Shown here one piece after another: positions 55,709 through 63,883 of a stretch of DNA of 64,000 nucleotides. The stretch covers positions 1-64,000 of the forward strand of contig CAWCDT010000003.1 in assembly GCA_963794385.1 (NCBI GenBank), in the 5' to 3' direction. The position numbers were made by a program, and so were the translations under genes. Numbering within the stretch: position 1 is the first letter of the stretch; the number at the start of each line of letters is the position of its first letter. Source of the DNA: Gaiellasilicea sp963794385. Lineage in GTDB: Bacteria; Actinomycetota; Thermoleophilia; Gaiellales; Gaiellaceae. The notes beneath the pieces are model-generated. The model ran no database searches. It saw nothing but the letters and a program-made list of their open reading frames with translations, and had not been told where the DNA came from.

Positions 55709-56960
55709 TCGCGGGAATGTAGTCGAAGGGTTCGAGCAAGCGGCGGGCGACACCGGCCCAGCTCCAGCGCGCCACCGCGGCTGCGCGTGCGGCCTCGCGC
55801 ACCGCGGCGCGATCCGCGGGGGCGAGCTCCAGCAGCTCGCGCAGCTTCGCGGCGAGCTCCCCGGCGTCGCCGGTGCTGAAGCTCGCGAGGCGTCGCAAAG
55901 CGGGTGGGTATTCCTGCTCGATGCCATCGGCGATCTCGGCGAGGCCCGAGTGCCGCGCCACCAGCGGCGGCGAGCCGGCGGCGGCCGCCTCGGCCGCGAC
56001 CATGCCGAATGCCTCGGGGAAGATCGAGGGCACGACCGTGGCGTCCGCCAGCGCGAGCAGGTGGACGAGGTGGCGGTGCTCGAGCGGGCCGGTGAACAGC
56101 ACCCGAGGGCCCGCGAGCGCCTCGAGCTCGCTGCGGTAATCGCCGAAGCCGACGACGACGGCGCGCGCGTCGACCTCGCGCAGCGCCTCGAGCAGGACGT
56201 GGACGCCCTTGTTGTAGAGGAGCTTCCCGAAGTAGACGACAGTCGGCTCCTCGCCCGCGAGGAACGTCGCGAGCCGTTCGGCGTTCCCCTCGTCGGGCAG
56301 GCGCTCGTTCGCGTTGCCGGGGTTCGGTGGATCGCGGCGCGCCTCCGCGAGCAGGCCCGCGAGCGCCTCGTCGCGCGGTCGCGGTCGCCACTCCTCGACG
56401 TCCACGCCCGGCGGCACCTCGTGCACGCGCTCGACGTGGCCGACGACCTCCTCCAGGACCTCGCGGATGTGCCCGGAGCCGACGAAGGTCGCCTCGGCGC
56501 CGGCGAGCGCCTCCCGTCCCCAGGCGGCGAGCTCGGCGTTGCCGCGCAGCGAGTACTCGAGCTCGGAGCCGTGGGCCTTGACGGCGTAGCGGGCGCCGCT
56601 CGCGGCCCCCACCGGCCCGCCCAGCAGAACGTGGTTGCAGAGGACGAGGTCGGCCGGAAGGTGCTCTCGGACCGCGGCCGCGTTCCGCGCGACCCACTCG
56701 TCGAGCTCCGCTCTCGAGCAGTCTTGGACGAGCTTGACCTCGTAGCCCTCGTAGCGGTCGAGCACGAACACCGGGAGCAGGCCGGCGACGTCCGGCCGCA
56801 CAGTCTCGGCCCCGCCCAGGTCGTACAGCTCGGGGTGCGGCTCCTGGCTGAGCACCGTCACGTCGTGCCCTGCGCGCGTCCACTCCCGCGCGAGCAGGCG
56901 CGTGTAGACGTTCGAGCCGGTCCCACCGAGCAGGTACCCGTGCCAAAGGAGGATCCGCAC
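55701..56960 (-). CDS. GT4-family glycosyltransferase
   Basis: A retaining GT-B glycosyltransferase of 419 residues. The N-domain has RILLWHGYLLGGTGSNVYTR and VLSQEPHPELYDLGGAETVR. The C-domain has VVYFGKLLYNKGVHVLLEAL and the E-x7-E signature region SIFPEAFGMVAAEAAAAGSP, with GEL-AKLRELLE after it. The GTG at 56960 starts two bases after the rex stop. The sugar donor and acceptor are not deducible. MshA of mycothiol synthesis belongs to the same GT4 class, which is notable beside a GCS2 ligase, but this is context only. Confidence 0.85.
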   Translation of the reverse strand: MRILLWHGYLLGGTGSNVYTRLLAREWTRAGHDVTVLSQEPHPELYDLGGAETVRPDVAGLLPVFVLDRYEGYEVKLVQDCSRAELDEWVARNAAAVREHLPADLVLCNHVLLGGPVGAASGARYAVKAHGSELEYSLRGNAELAAWGREALAGAEATFVGSGHIREVLEEVVGHVERVHEVPPGVDVEEWRPRPRDEALAGLLAEARRDPPNPGNANERLPDEGNAERLATFLAGEEPTVVYFGKLLYNKGVHVLLEALREVDARAVVVGFGDYRSELEALAGPRVLFTGPLEHRHLVHLLALADATVVPSIFPEAFGMVAAEAAAAGSPPLVARHSGLAEIADGIEQEYPPALRRLASFSTGDAGELAAKLRELLELAPADRAAVREAARAAAVARWSWAGVARRLLEPFDYIPANG

Positions 56961-56962
56961 CT

Positions 56963-57583
56963 CTACGTCAAATGGAAATACAGCGCGTAGAGGAGCTCGA
57001 CCGCGGGATTCGAGGCGTGGACGGCGACATCGCCCGGGACGTCGAGGAGCGCCTCGGAGTAGTTGAAGATGATCTTCACGCCCGCGTCGATCAGGTCGTC
57101 GGCCGCCTTCTGCGCACCCACCGCCGGAACCGCGATCACGCCGACGATGATGTTGTTCTCCCGCACCGCCTCGCGCAGCCTTTCGTAGGGCTGCACCTCG
57201 AGTGCGCCGATCGCGCGACCCGCCTTCTCCGGGTCGTTGTCGAGGACGACCGCGATGTTGATCCCGTGCTCCGCGAAGATCGGCGAGCTCGCGATCGCCT
57301 GGCCGAGCCGTCCGGCGCCGACGAGCGCGATGTTGTGTTGCCCCTGCGTGCGCAGGATCTTCCGGATCTCGCCGAGCAGCGAGTCGATGTTGTAGCCCAC
57401 CCCGCGCTTGCCGAACTTGCCGAAGCTGGAGAGGTCGCGGCGAATCTGCGTCGCGTTGATGTTCGTGTAGTCCGAGATCTCCTGCGACGAGATCCGGTCC
57501 TTGCCCATCTTCCGGGCCTGGGTCAGGACCTGCAGATATCGCGAGAGACGTGCTGCTACACCAACCGTGAGGCGATCCGCCAA
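56963..57583 (-). CDS. rex: Redox-sensing transcriptional repressor Rex
   Basis: Rex represses fermentative and respiratory genes until NADH rises. The N-terminal winged helix (LSRYLQVLTQARKMGKDRIS, YTNINATQIRRDLSSFGKFG, KRGVGYNIDSLLGEIRKIL) is followed by the Rossmann domain with NIALVGAGRLGQAIASSPIF, INIAVVLDNDPEKAGRAIGA and the C-terminal swap helix SNPAVELLYALYFHLT. I chose TTG at 57583 (LADRLTVGVAARLSRY), which follows AAGGGAAC; an upstream ATG at 57622 in the same frame is possible. The glutaredoxin-like gene precedes it by about 77 bases. Confidence 0.93.
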   Translation of the reverse strand: MADRLTVGVAARLSRYLQVLTQARKMGKDRISSQEISDYTNINATQIRRDLSSFGKFGKRGVGYNIDSLLGEIRKILRTQGQHNIALVGAGRLGQAIASSPIFAEHGINIAVVLDNDPEKAGRAIGALEVQPYERLREAVRENNIIVGVIAVPAVGAQKAADDLIDAGVKIIFNYSEALLDVPGDVAVHASNPAVELLYALYFHLT

Positions 57584-57659
57584 CGTGTTCCCTTTCCTCG
57601 TGCTTGTGACAACTCGGCACATTGTGCCGACGGATCCTCGAGGTCGCCCCCGAGAACCG

Positions 57660-57875
57660 TCAGCAGGCCTTCAAACGGCGGCGCAGCGCCTCTGGCTGGA
57701 CGAAGAAGGTGAACGCACGCTCGCCGTCGACCTCGACGACCGGGATCGAGGAGCGGTACGCGGCCTCGAGCTCCGGGTCGCCGCCGATGTCGACCCGCTC
57801 GAAGTCCCCGGCGCAGACGCGGTCGACCACGTCGAGCGCCGCCTGACACAAGTGGCACCCCTCCGCCACAAACAC
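57660..57875 (-). CDS. Glutaredoxin-like (DUF836) protein
   Basis: The 71-residue product VFVAEGCHLCQAALDVVDRV, CAGDFERVDIGGDPELEAAY, RSSIPVVEVDGERAFTFFVQ has a CxxC redox motif (CHLC), the cis-Pro strand (IPVVEVDG) and the glutaredoxin fold. Members are thiol-disulfide proteins of unknown partner. The GTG at 57875 lies eight bases after the gdhA stop, so it is probably co-transcribed with gdhA and rex. Confidence 0.85.
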   Translation of the reverse strand: MFVAEGCHLCQAALDVVDRVCAGDFERVDIGGDPELEAAYRSSIPVVEVDGERAFTFFVQPEALRRRLKAC

Positions 57876-57882
57876 GGAGACC

Positions 57883-59154
57883 CTAGGGATAGAGCCCCCG
57901 CGTCACGGTTGCCTCGGCGACACGGCGCACGGCGAGCCCGTAGGCGGCGAGGCGCATGCTCGTCCCGTGCTTCGCCCGCGTCTCCGAGGTCTCCTTGAAC
58001 GCGCGCGTGACGATGTCGTTCAGCCGGGCGTTCACCTCTTCCTCCTTCCAGAAGTACTCCTGCAGGCCCTGCACCCACTCGAAGTAGGAGACGACGACGC
58101 CGCCGGCGTTCGCGAGCACGTCCGGGAGGACGACGACGCCGTTGTCCTCGAGGATCTCGTCGGCGTCCGGCGTCACCGGGCCGTTCGCGCCCTCGCAGAT
58201 GATCCGCGCCTTCACCTGGCCCGCATTGCCGGTGTGGATCACCTGCTCGAGCGCGCACGGTGCGAGCACGTCGCAATCGAGCAGCAGCAGCTCGTCGTTC
58301 GAGATCGCGTCCGCGCCGGAGAAGCCCTCGAGCGTCCCGTGCTCTGCCTTGTGGGCGAGGACGGAGGGCAGGTCGAGCCCGTCCGGGGCGTGGAGCCCCC
58401 CGGCGGAATCGGAGACGGCGACGACGACGGCGCCCTGCTCGGTGAGCAGCCGGGAAAGATGGCGGCCGACGTTGCCGAAGCCCTGGACGGCGACCCGGAG
58501 CCCCTCGAACCTCTTGCCCTCCTCCTCGAGGGCGTCCGCGATCACGTAGAGCGCGCCGCGCGCGGTCGCGTCTTCCCGGCCGAGCGACCCGCCGATCGTC
58601 AGCGGCTTCCCGGTCACGACGCCGAGCACGGAATGCCCCTTGTTCATCGAGTACGTGTCGAAGATCCAGGCCATGACGCTCGCGTTCGTGCCGACGTCCG
58701 GAGCGGGGATGTCCCGCTCCGGCCCGATCTCGTTGATGATCTCGCTCGTGAAGCGGCGGGTGAGCCCCTCGAGCTCCCCGCGCGAGAGCCGCTTGGGATC
58801 GCAGACCACGCCACCCTTGGCGCCGCCGAAGGGAATGTTCATCAGCGCGCACTTCCAGGTCATCCACATCGCGAGCGACTTGACCTCGTCGAGTGTGACG
58901 TCCGGGTGGTAGCGGATCCCGCCTTTCGACGGGCCGCGCGCGATGTTGTGGGTGACCCGGAAGCCGTCGAAGACGCCGACCGTGCCGTCGTCCATCGTCA
59001 CCGGAATCGAGACCTCGACCGCCTTCTTGCAGCGCTCGAGGACGTTGATCAGGTTGGGGTCGATCCCGAACGTCTCCCCCACCCGTCGCAGCTGCTGTCG
59101 CGCGATCCCGTACGGGTTCTCGCGCAGGTGGGTCGGCGCCTCCGCAGTGGTCAT
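57883..59154 (-). CDS. gdhA: Glutamate (Glu/Leu/Phe/Val-type) dehydrogenase
   Basis: This enzyme interconverts glutamate and 2-oxoglutarate plus ammonia with NAD(P)H. The 423-residue frame shows GFRVTHNIARGPSKGGIRYH, KCALMNIPFGGAKGGVVCDP (catalytic Lys region), IPAPDVGTNASVMAWIFDTY, VAVQGFGNVGRHLSRLLTEQ (Rossmann) and CDVLAPCALEQVIHTGN. ATG at 59154 lies eight bases after AGGAGG. As the first gene of the group with glutaredoxin, rex, GT4 and GCS2 genes it ties nitrogen assimilation to redox control. Coenzyme preference cannot be read safely. Confidence 0.94.
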   Translation of the reverse strand: MTTAEAPTHLRENPYGIARQQLRRVGETFGIDPNLINVLERCKKAVEVSIPVTMDDGTVGVFDGFRVTHNIARGPSKGGIRYHPDVTLDEVKSLAMWMTWKCALMNIPFGGAKGGVVCDPKRLSRGELEGLTRRFTSEIINEIGPERDIPAPDVGTNASVMAWIFDTYSMNKGHSVLGVVTGKPLTIGGSLGREDATARGALYVIADALEEEGKRFEGLRVAVQGFGNVGRHLSRLLTEQGAVVVAVSDSAGGLHAPDGLDLPSVLAHKAEHGTLEGFSGADAISNDELLLLDCDVLAPCALEQVIHTGNAGQVKARIICEGANGPVTPDADEILEDNGVVVLPDVLANAGGVVVSYFEWVQGLQEYFWKEEEVNARLNDIVTRAFKETSETRAKHGTSMRLAAYGLAVRRVAEATVTRGLYP

Positions 59155-59198
59155 CTCCACGCCTCCTGGCTCGCTCTCGAGGGGTGCCGCGGCGGACT

Positions 59199-61787
59199 CT
59201 AATCCCCGCCCAGCCGGATCCGGAAACCGACTGCCTCGGTCTCCGCTGGCCCGTCGGGCGGGACGGCGACGACGCGCAGACGGTAGGCGCCGGCCGGAAG
59301 GCCGCCGCCGCGCGGACCGCGGCCTGTGAGCCCGATCGCGAACCGGCCGGGGAGCACGTCGCGGAGCCGGGCCAGGATGCCGATCTTCGTGCGCCCGCGC
59401 CACAGCTCGACATCGATCCGGGAGAGCGGCCGGACCTGGCGGCGGCCGGCGAGATCCTGCACCTGGCCCGCCTGCACGGTCAGCACCGCGGGCGCCCGGT
59501 CGGAGGCCCGGAAGCTCTTGGCGGAGAGCGTGAGCCCGCCGATCAGCGCCGACCCCGGCACCGGCAGCGAGACTGCCCAGGGCACGAAGATGCGGCCGCC
59601 TCCGGCGACCTCGAGCCGCGCGCGGCCGTTGATCGCGGCGACCCCCCGCGGCAGGAACGAGACGCGCGCCGTGAGCGTCACCGTCCGCCGAGCCCCCGGC
59701 GGCAGCCGCAAGCGCGCGGGGGTGGCCGTGACCGTCACGCCCGCGATTCCCTCGACCGTGCCCTCGACCTCGACCATGACCCGGCGCGAGGAGACGTTGC
59801 GAACGGCGATCCTCCGCACGGCCCGCCAGCCCGGCGCGTCGGCCGCGCCGAAGCCGACCGTGGTGGGAGTCGCTGCCACCTCTGCGGCGCTCGCGGCCGC
59901 CAGGTCGATTACTCCCGCTCCCTGTGCGGCTGCCTCGCTCGTGGCGGCCGGAATCGCGGTCCCGACGAGCACGCCCTTCAGCGCGGGCGCGTCCAGCCCC
60001 GGCCGCATCTGCGCCAGGACGGCCGCCGCGCCGCCGGCGAGCGCAGCGGAGACGCTCGAGCCGCTGATCGTGCCGTACCGAGCCGTCCGGTCGGCGTTGC
60101 GGCCGGGATCGGAGGTGACGAGCTCGACGCCGGCCGTCGCCACCTCGGGTTTGACTCCGCCGCCGAAGGCGAGTCCGTGCGAGGAGAAGGGGGCGACCGT
60201 GGCGTGGCGCGCGTTGGAACGCCAGCCTGGCGCGCCCAGCGAGACCCGGACACCGGCTCCCTCCGCGAGCGCGGCGCGCAACGCGGCCGCCACTCCCCGC
60301 GGGAGGCCGACAATCGGCACCTCGAGCCTGTCGTCGAGGCCAAGCGCTCCTGCGGGGACGAGCCCGTCGACGAGAATCGCGGCCGCGCCGGCCAGCACGG
60401 CCTGCCGCGCCGCATCGCCCGGCCGTGCGCCGCGTGCGAGAAGGGCCGCCCGCCCCGCGGCGAGGCTGTAGCCGCCGTCGTCAAACCAGCGCTCGAGCGG
60501 CGCGCGGCGAGGTCCCGCGGCGACGTCGCGGCGCGGTGTGGCCACCGCGAGGGAAAGAGGCGACCTTGGCGCGGCTGCGCCCCCGAGTGGCAGCTCGCGA
60601 TCGAGGAGCGTGCCGACACCGGCGCGGATCACGACCCGCACGACGGCGGTCTCGCGCCGCAGGTCGGCCGCGCCCACCGTCAGCGCCGCCGGCGCCCCTC
60701 CGGGCCCGCCGATGCTGCCGTAGCCGGGGCCGGCGGGGCCCTCGTTCCCGGCGGGGGCGACGACAAGGGTGTCGAGCTTGGCTGCGCCGGCGACGGCGCG
60801 CGCGACAGGCCCGTCGGGGAAGCCGGCGAACGGCTCGACGATGCCGACGACGGCGATGCGCGCGGCGTCGAGGACGTCACCGTCCTCGTCCGGGTCGACC
60901 GCCCGTTCGAGCCCGGCCAGCAGCTGGTCGGTGCGTCCGTAGACGGCGAAGCCGCCGCCGGCGCTCGGTTGCCACCCGGCGACCCGGATCGGGAGGATCG
61001 AGGCGCCCGGGGCCGCGCCGCGGATGTTCCCGGGCCCGCTCCGGCCGACGATGAGGCCTGCGACCTGGGTGCCGTGGCGCTCGAGTCGGGTCGGATCGTT
61101 CGGGTGGGACCGCGCGACCGCGAGACCTTCCGGGTCCAGCACGTCGAAACCGTCGAGGACGCGGTCGCGGATGAAGGGATGACTCGCGTCGACCCCGGTG
61201 TCGAGCAGCGCGACAGTGACGCCGCCGCCGTCGAAGCCCGGCAGCCGCACATGGTCGGGGCGGCGTCCCGAGCCGGGCGCGAACGTGGGCTCGCTCAGCT
61301 CGGCGACCGACAGCGACGCCGGGTAGGCCGCCCGCACCGGATAAACGCCGGCGACGTCGGGATCGCGCTCGAGCAGCGCGAGCGCGCGGCTGTCGATCGG
61401 CGCGGCGAAACCGTTGAACGTCCGCGTGTAGACGAAGTCCGGGAAGAGCGCGATCCCCTCGCGGGCGAGCCGTGCCGCAACCTGCTTCTGAGCCGCGAGA
61501 GCCGCCGCCGACCAGCGGCGCATCGCCGACTCGGTCGCACGTCCGCCCGCCTCCGCGAGGCTGTCGGCCAGCGACGGGCTCTCGAGCACGACGATCATGC
61601 GTTGTCCGATCGCCACCTCGCCGCGCTCCCCGTCGACGAAGCCGCGCCAGGCGGCCGCGCCGGCCTCGACCCGATCGGGTGCGTCGGCGCCCCTGCTGCC
61701 GCCCACGACGAGCAGCGCGCAGGCAACGCCGAGCACGGCGGCGAGCCGCCGGGCGTCAGGCCCGCGATGCGTACGCGTCGAGATCAA
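59199..61787 (-). CDS. Secreted subtilase 5 (S8 family) with altered Ser motif
   Basis: An intact 862-residue exported serine protease. A signal peptide (LAAVLGVACALLVVGGSRGA) and long prodomain (YTRTFNGFAAPIDSRALALL) precede Asp in VTVALLDTGVDASHPFIRDR, His in RLERHGTQVAGLIVGRSGPG and Ser in YGTISGSSVSAALAGGAAAV. The Ser motif differs from the usual GTSMSxP: Pro is absent. The oxyanion Asn is present (VVAPAGNEGPAGPGYG). A PA-like insert and C-terminal beta domains follow. It overlaps the end of tsaD by about 30 bases, an unusual position for an exported protease. Confidence 0.9.
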   Translation of the reverse strand: MISTRTHRGPDARRLAAVLGVACALLVVGGSRGADAPDRVEAGAAAWRGFVDGERGEVAIGQRMIVVLESPSLADSLAEAGGRATESAMRRWSAAALAAQKQVAARLAREGIALFPDFVYTRTFNGFAAPIDSRALALLERDPDVAGVYPVRAAYPASLSVAELSEPTFAPGSGRRPDHVRLPGFDGGGVTVALLDTGVDASHPFIRDRVLDGFDVLDPEGLAVARSHPNDPTRLERHGTQVAGLIVGRSGPGNIRGAAPGASILPIRVAGWQPSAGGGFAVYGRTDQLLAGLERAVDPDEDGDVLDAARIAVVGIVEPFAGFPDGPVARAVAGAAKLDTLVVAPAGNEGPAGPGYGSIGGPGGAPAALTVGAADLRRETAVVRVVIRAGVGTLLDRELPLGGAAAPRSPLSLAVATPRRDVAAGPRRAPLERWFDDGGYSLAAGRAALLARGARPGDAARQAVLAGAAAILVDGLVPAGALGLDDRLEVPIVGLPRGVAAALRAALAEGAGVRVSLGAPGWRSNARHATVAPFSSHGLAFGGGVKPEVATAGVELVTSDPGRNADRTARYGTISGSSVSAALAGGAAAVLAQMRPGLDAPALKGVLVGTAIPAATSEAAAQGAGVIDLAAASAAEVAATPTTVGFGAADAPGWRAVRRIAVRNVSSRRVMVEVEGTVEGIAGVTVTATPARLRLPPGARRTVTLTARVSFLPRGVAAINGRARLEVAGGGRIFVPWAVSLPVPGSALIGGLTLSAKSFRASDRAPAVLTVQAGQVQDLAGRRQVRPLSRIDVELWRGRTKIGILARLRDVLPGRFAIGLTGRGPRGGGLPAGAYRLRVVAVPPDGPAETEAVGFRIRLGGD

Positions 61788-62718
61788 GGTAACGAGGATA
61801 GGGGAGGGTCGTGCCGTACCGGCCGGCGGAGGCGATCATCGCGGCGTTGTCGGTGCAGAGCGCGAGCGGCGCGAAGCGCGCGTCCGGCAGTGCCGCGCGC
61901 AGCTCGGAGTTGGCGGCGACGCCGCCGACGACTGCGATCGTCTCGAGGCCCGAGCTCGCCGCGGCCGCCTGCGTGCGCTCGACGAGCGCCCGCACGATCG
62001 CCCGCTGGTACGACGCCGCGAGATCGGCCTTCCGCTCCTCCGCTCCGGCGCCGAGGTCACGCACCGTGTAGAGCAGCGCGGTCTTGACGCCCGAGAACGA
62101 GAAGTCGTGGCCCGCCAGGCGCGCGACCGGGAAGGAGAAGGCGTCCGGGTCTCCGTTCTGCGCCAGCCGGTCGATCGCCGCGCCCCCCGGGTAGCCGAGC
62201 CCGAGCAGTCGCGCTCCCTTGTCGAAGGCCTCGCCGGCGGCGTCGTCGATCGAGGTGCCGACGACTCGGTAGCCGGCGTGGTCGCGCACTTCGAGGAGGA
62301 GGGTGTGCCCGCCGCTCGCGAGCAGGCAGAGGAACGGCGGCTCGAGCGGGTTGGGCCGAAGATAGAGCGAGGCGACGTGGCCGTGGAGGTGGTCGACCGG
62401 CGCGAGCGGCAGCCCCCTCGCCCACGCAAGCGCTTTCGCCGCCGAGAGGCCGACGAGGAGCGCGCCGACGAGGCCGGGACCCTGCGTGACGGCGACGGTC
62501 TCGACGTCGTCGAGGCTCGCGCCGGCTTCGCCGAGCGCCTCGCGGACGACCGGTGAGACGAGCTCGAGGTGACGGCGCGAGGCAACCTCGGGGACGACGC
62601 CCCCAAAGCGTGCGTGGAGGGAGGCTTGGGAGGAGACGATGTTCGACCGGATGTCCCCGGCGTCGGTCACGACAGCCGCTGCGGTCTCGTCGCAAGAAGT
62701 CTCGATCCCAAGGATCAT
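61756..62718 (-). CDS. tsaD: tRNA N6-adenosine threonylcarbamoyltransferase
   Basis: TsaD transfers the threonylcarbamoyl group to A37 of ANN-decoding tRNAs. The 320-residue frame has the ASKHA fold: ILGIETSCDETAAAVVTDAG, the metal site VDHLHGHVASLYLRP, LCLLASGGHTLLLEVRDHAG, GEAFDKGARLLGLGYPGG and AVVGGVAANSELRAALPD. It is preceded, after the intervening plus-strand nuclease, by rimI and tsaB on the same strand. A stable hairpin lies two bases upstream of the ATG. Confidence 0.96.
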   Translation of the reverse strand: MILGIETSCDETAAAVVTDAGDIRSNIVSSQASLHARFGGVVPEVASRRHLELVSPVVREALGEAGASLDDVETVAVTQGPGLVGALLVGLSAAKALAWARGLPLAPVDHLHGHVASLYLRPNPLEPPFLCLLASGGHTLLLEVRDHAGYRVVGTSIDDAAGEAFDKGARLLGLGYPGGAAIDRLAQNGDPDAFSFPVARLAGHDFSFSGVKTALLYTVRDLGAGAEERKADLAASYQRAIVRALVERTQAAAASSGLETIAVVGGVAANSELRAALPDARFAPLALCTDNAAMIASAGRYGTTLPYPRYLDLDAYASRA

Positions 62719-62719
62719 C

Positions 62720-62742
62720 TCGTTCTCGCTTCGCGAGAACGA
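62720..62742. promoter_or_regulatory. Inverted repeat between tsaD and the ERCC4 nuclease gene
   Basis: TCGTTCTCGC and GCGAGAACGA pair perfectly over ten bases around TTC. On the minus strand it would be a hairpin ending two bases before the tsaD ATG and would cover its ribosome-binding site. On the DNA level it could instead be an operator shared with the divergent nuclease gene. Confidence 0.6.
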
Positions 62743-62783
62743 TAGGCACAGATTCGTGACGTTTTGCTCGGCACGATCTTTTC

Positions 62784-63437
62784 ATGGGGATTCAGGTGGT
62801 CAGGTCGACGTGGACGTGCACGAGCCGAGGGCAATTCGCAACGAGCTTCGAGCGGCTCGGCGCCGAGGTGCGGGTCGAGCCTCTTCCGGTCGCGGACTAC
62901 CGAAGCCGGCGTGCGCTCGTGGAGCGGAAGACCGTGCGCGATCTGCACCTGACCCTCGCGGCGGGCCGACTCTGGGGTCAGTTGGGGCGGCTGCGACGCG
63001 CCGGGACGCGACCGTTCCTCCTCGTCGAAGGGCCATCGCTCGACGCTGGTCCGATCTCTCCGGCGGCCATTCGTGGCGCCTTGCTCGCCGCAGGCGAGAA
63101 CGGCGTCACCGTCGTCCGCAGCGAAACCAAGAGCGATACGGCGCTCTGGCTCCACCGCATCGCGTCCCGAGCAACTCGGCCTTCGAGAGACAGGCCCGTG
63201 TACGCGCAGCGTGCGAAGGAATCGACCGCCGAAGCCGTGCTGGCAGCCATCCCAGACATCTCGACGATCACGGCTCGGGCACTGTTGACTCACTTTGGCA
63301 GCATCGACGCAATCGTGAGCGCGACTGACGTTGACCTCACGGATGTGCAGGGGATCGGCCCCGTTCGAGCGCAACGGCTCCGCCAAGCCTTCACGCAGCG
63401 CCACTCCGCCTATCGCTCTCGGCGGAGCCGAGAGTGA
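62784..63437 (+). CDS. ERCC4/XPF-type nuclease with helix-hairpin-helix domain
   Basis: The XPF-family nuclease core is visible. In an alternative frame (62,803-62,855) the sequence reads VDVDVHEPRAIRNEL, matching the family's first acidic motif, and in the main frame RLGAEVRVEPLPVADY, then the ERKxxxD-like ALVERKTVRDLHLTLAAGRL. Two compensating indels near the N-terminus explain the frame change. The C-terminus IPDISTITARALLTHFGSID, VDLTDVQGIGPVRAQRLRQA is a (HhH)2 DNA-binding domain. About 217 residues, no helicase. Such nucleases cut branched DNA in archaea and eukaryotes and are uncommon in bacteria. Confidence 0.85.
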   Translation: MGIQVVRSTWTCTSRGQFATSFERLGAEVRVEPLPVADYRSRRALVERKTVRDLHLTLAAGRLWGQLGRLRRAGTRPFLLVEGPSLDAGPISPAAIRGALLAAGENGVTVVRSETKSDTALWLHRIASRATRPSRDRPVYAQRAKESTAEAVLAAIPDISTITARALLTHFGSIDAIVSATDVDLTDVQGIGPVRAQRLRQAFTQRHSAYRSRRSRE

Positions 63438-63883
63438 CCGGGTCACGCCACATGATCAGCGCGTCCTCACGGTTGTCGGTGTAGTAGCCACGCCGGACCC
63501 CGCGCGCGACGAAGCCCATCCCCTCGTAGAGCTTGATCGCGCCTTCGTTGGAGACCCGCACTTCGAGCGTGTAGCCGCGGCGCTCGTCCGAAGCGGTCAC
63601 GGCGAACAGGTGCTCGAGGAGCGCCCGGGCGATGCCCTGCCGCCGGTACGGCGGCGTCACGGCGAGGTTCATCACGTGCCACGCGTCGACGTACCGCGAG
63701 ATGACGAGGTACCCGACGAGCGCGCCCGCCTTCGCGCTCGAACGCGCCGAGCGAGAGCGAGCTCGGCTTGGCGAGCTCGCCGGCGAACATCGAGCGCGAC
63801 CACGGCGTCGGATACGACTCCTTCTCGATCTGCTCGATCGCGCTCAGGTCGCGCAGCTCGAGCCTGCGCAGGTCGACGTTCAC
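63391..63883 (-). CDS. rimI: Ribosomal-protein alanine N-acetyltransferase, one frameshift
   Basis: RimI acetylates the N-terminal Ala of ribosomal protein bS18 and related targets. The GNAT fold reads VDLRRLELRDLSAIEQIEKE, SYPTPWSRSMFAGELAKPSS. After a shift near 63,730 it continues YLVISRYVDAWHVMNLAVTP, PYRRQGIARALLEHLF (acetyl-CoA loop) and YEGMGFVARGVRRGYYTDNR. The GTG at 63883 shares GTGA with the tsaB stop. Its 3' end overlaps the convergent nuclease gene by 47 bases. It belongs to the tsaB-rimI-tsaD set. Confidence 0.92.
63416..63434. terminator. Hairpin in the overlap of convergent genes
   Basis: CTCTCGGC and GCCGAGAG pair over eight bases with a GGA loop. It lies within the last codons of both the nuclease gene (plus) and rimI (minus), so it could terminate transcription in either direction. 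Confidence 0.5.

Noticed and set aside
57583..57640. Rex autoregulatory operator upstream of rex
   Set aside because: A TTGTGACAA-like half is present, but the symmetrical partner and spacing of a Rex site are not.
59184..62087. 967-codon plus-strand open frame
   Set aside because: Antisense shadow of subtilase 5 and part of tsaD; no recognisable domain, typical high-GC artefact.
62720..62742. LexA (SOS) box upstream of the nuclease gene
   Set aside because: The half-sites are in the opposite order (GTTC first, GAAC second) with wrong spacing for the actinobacterial SOS box.
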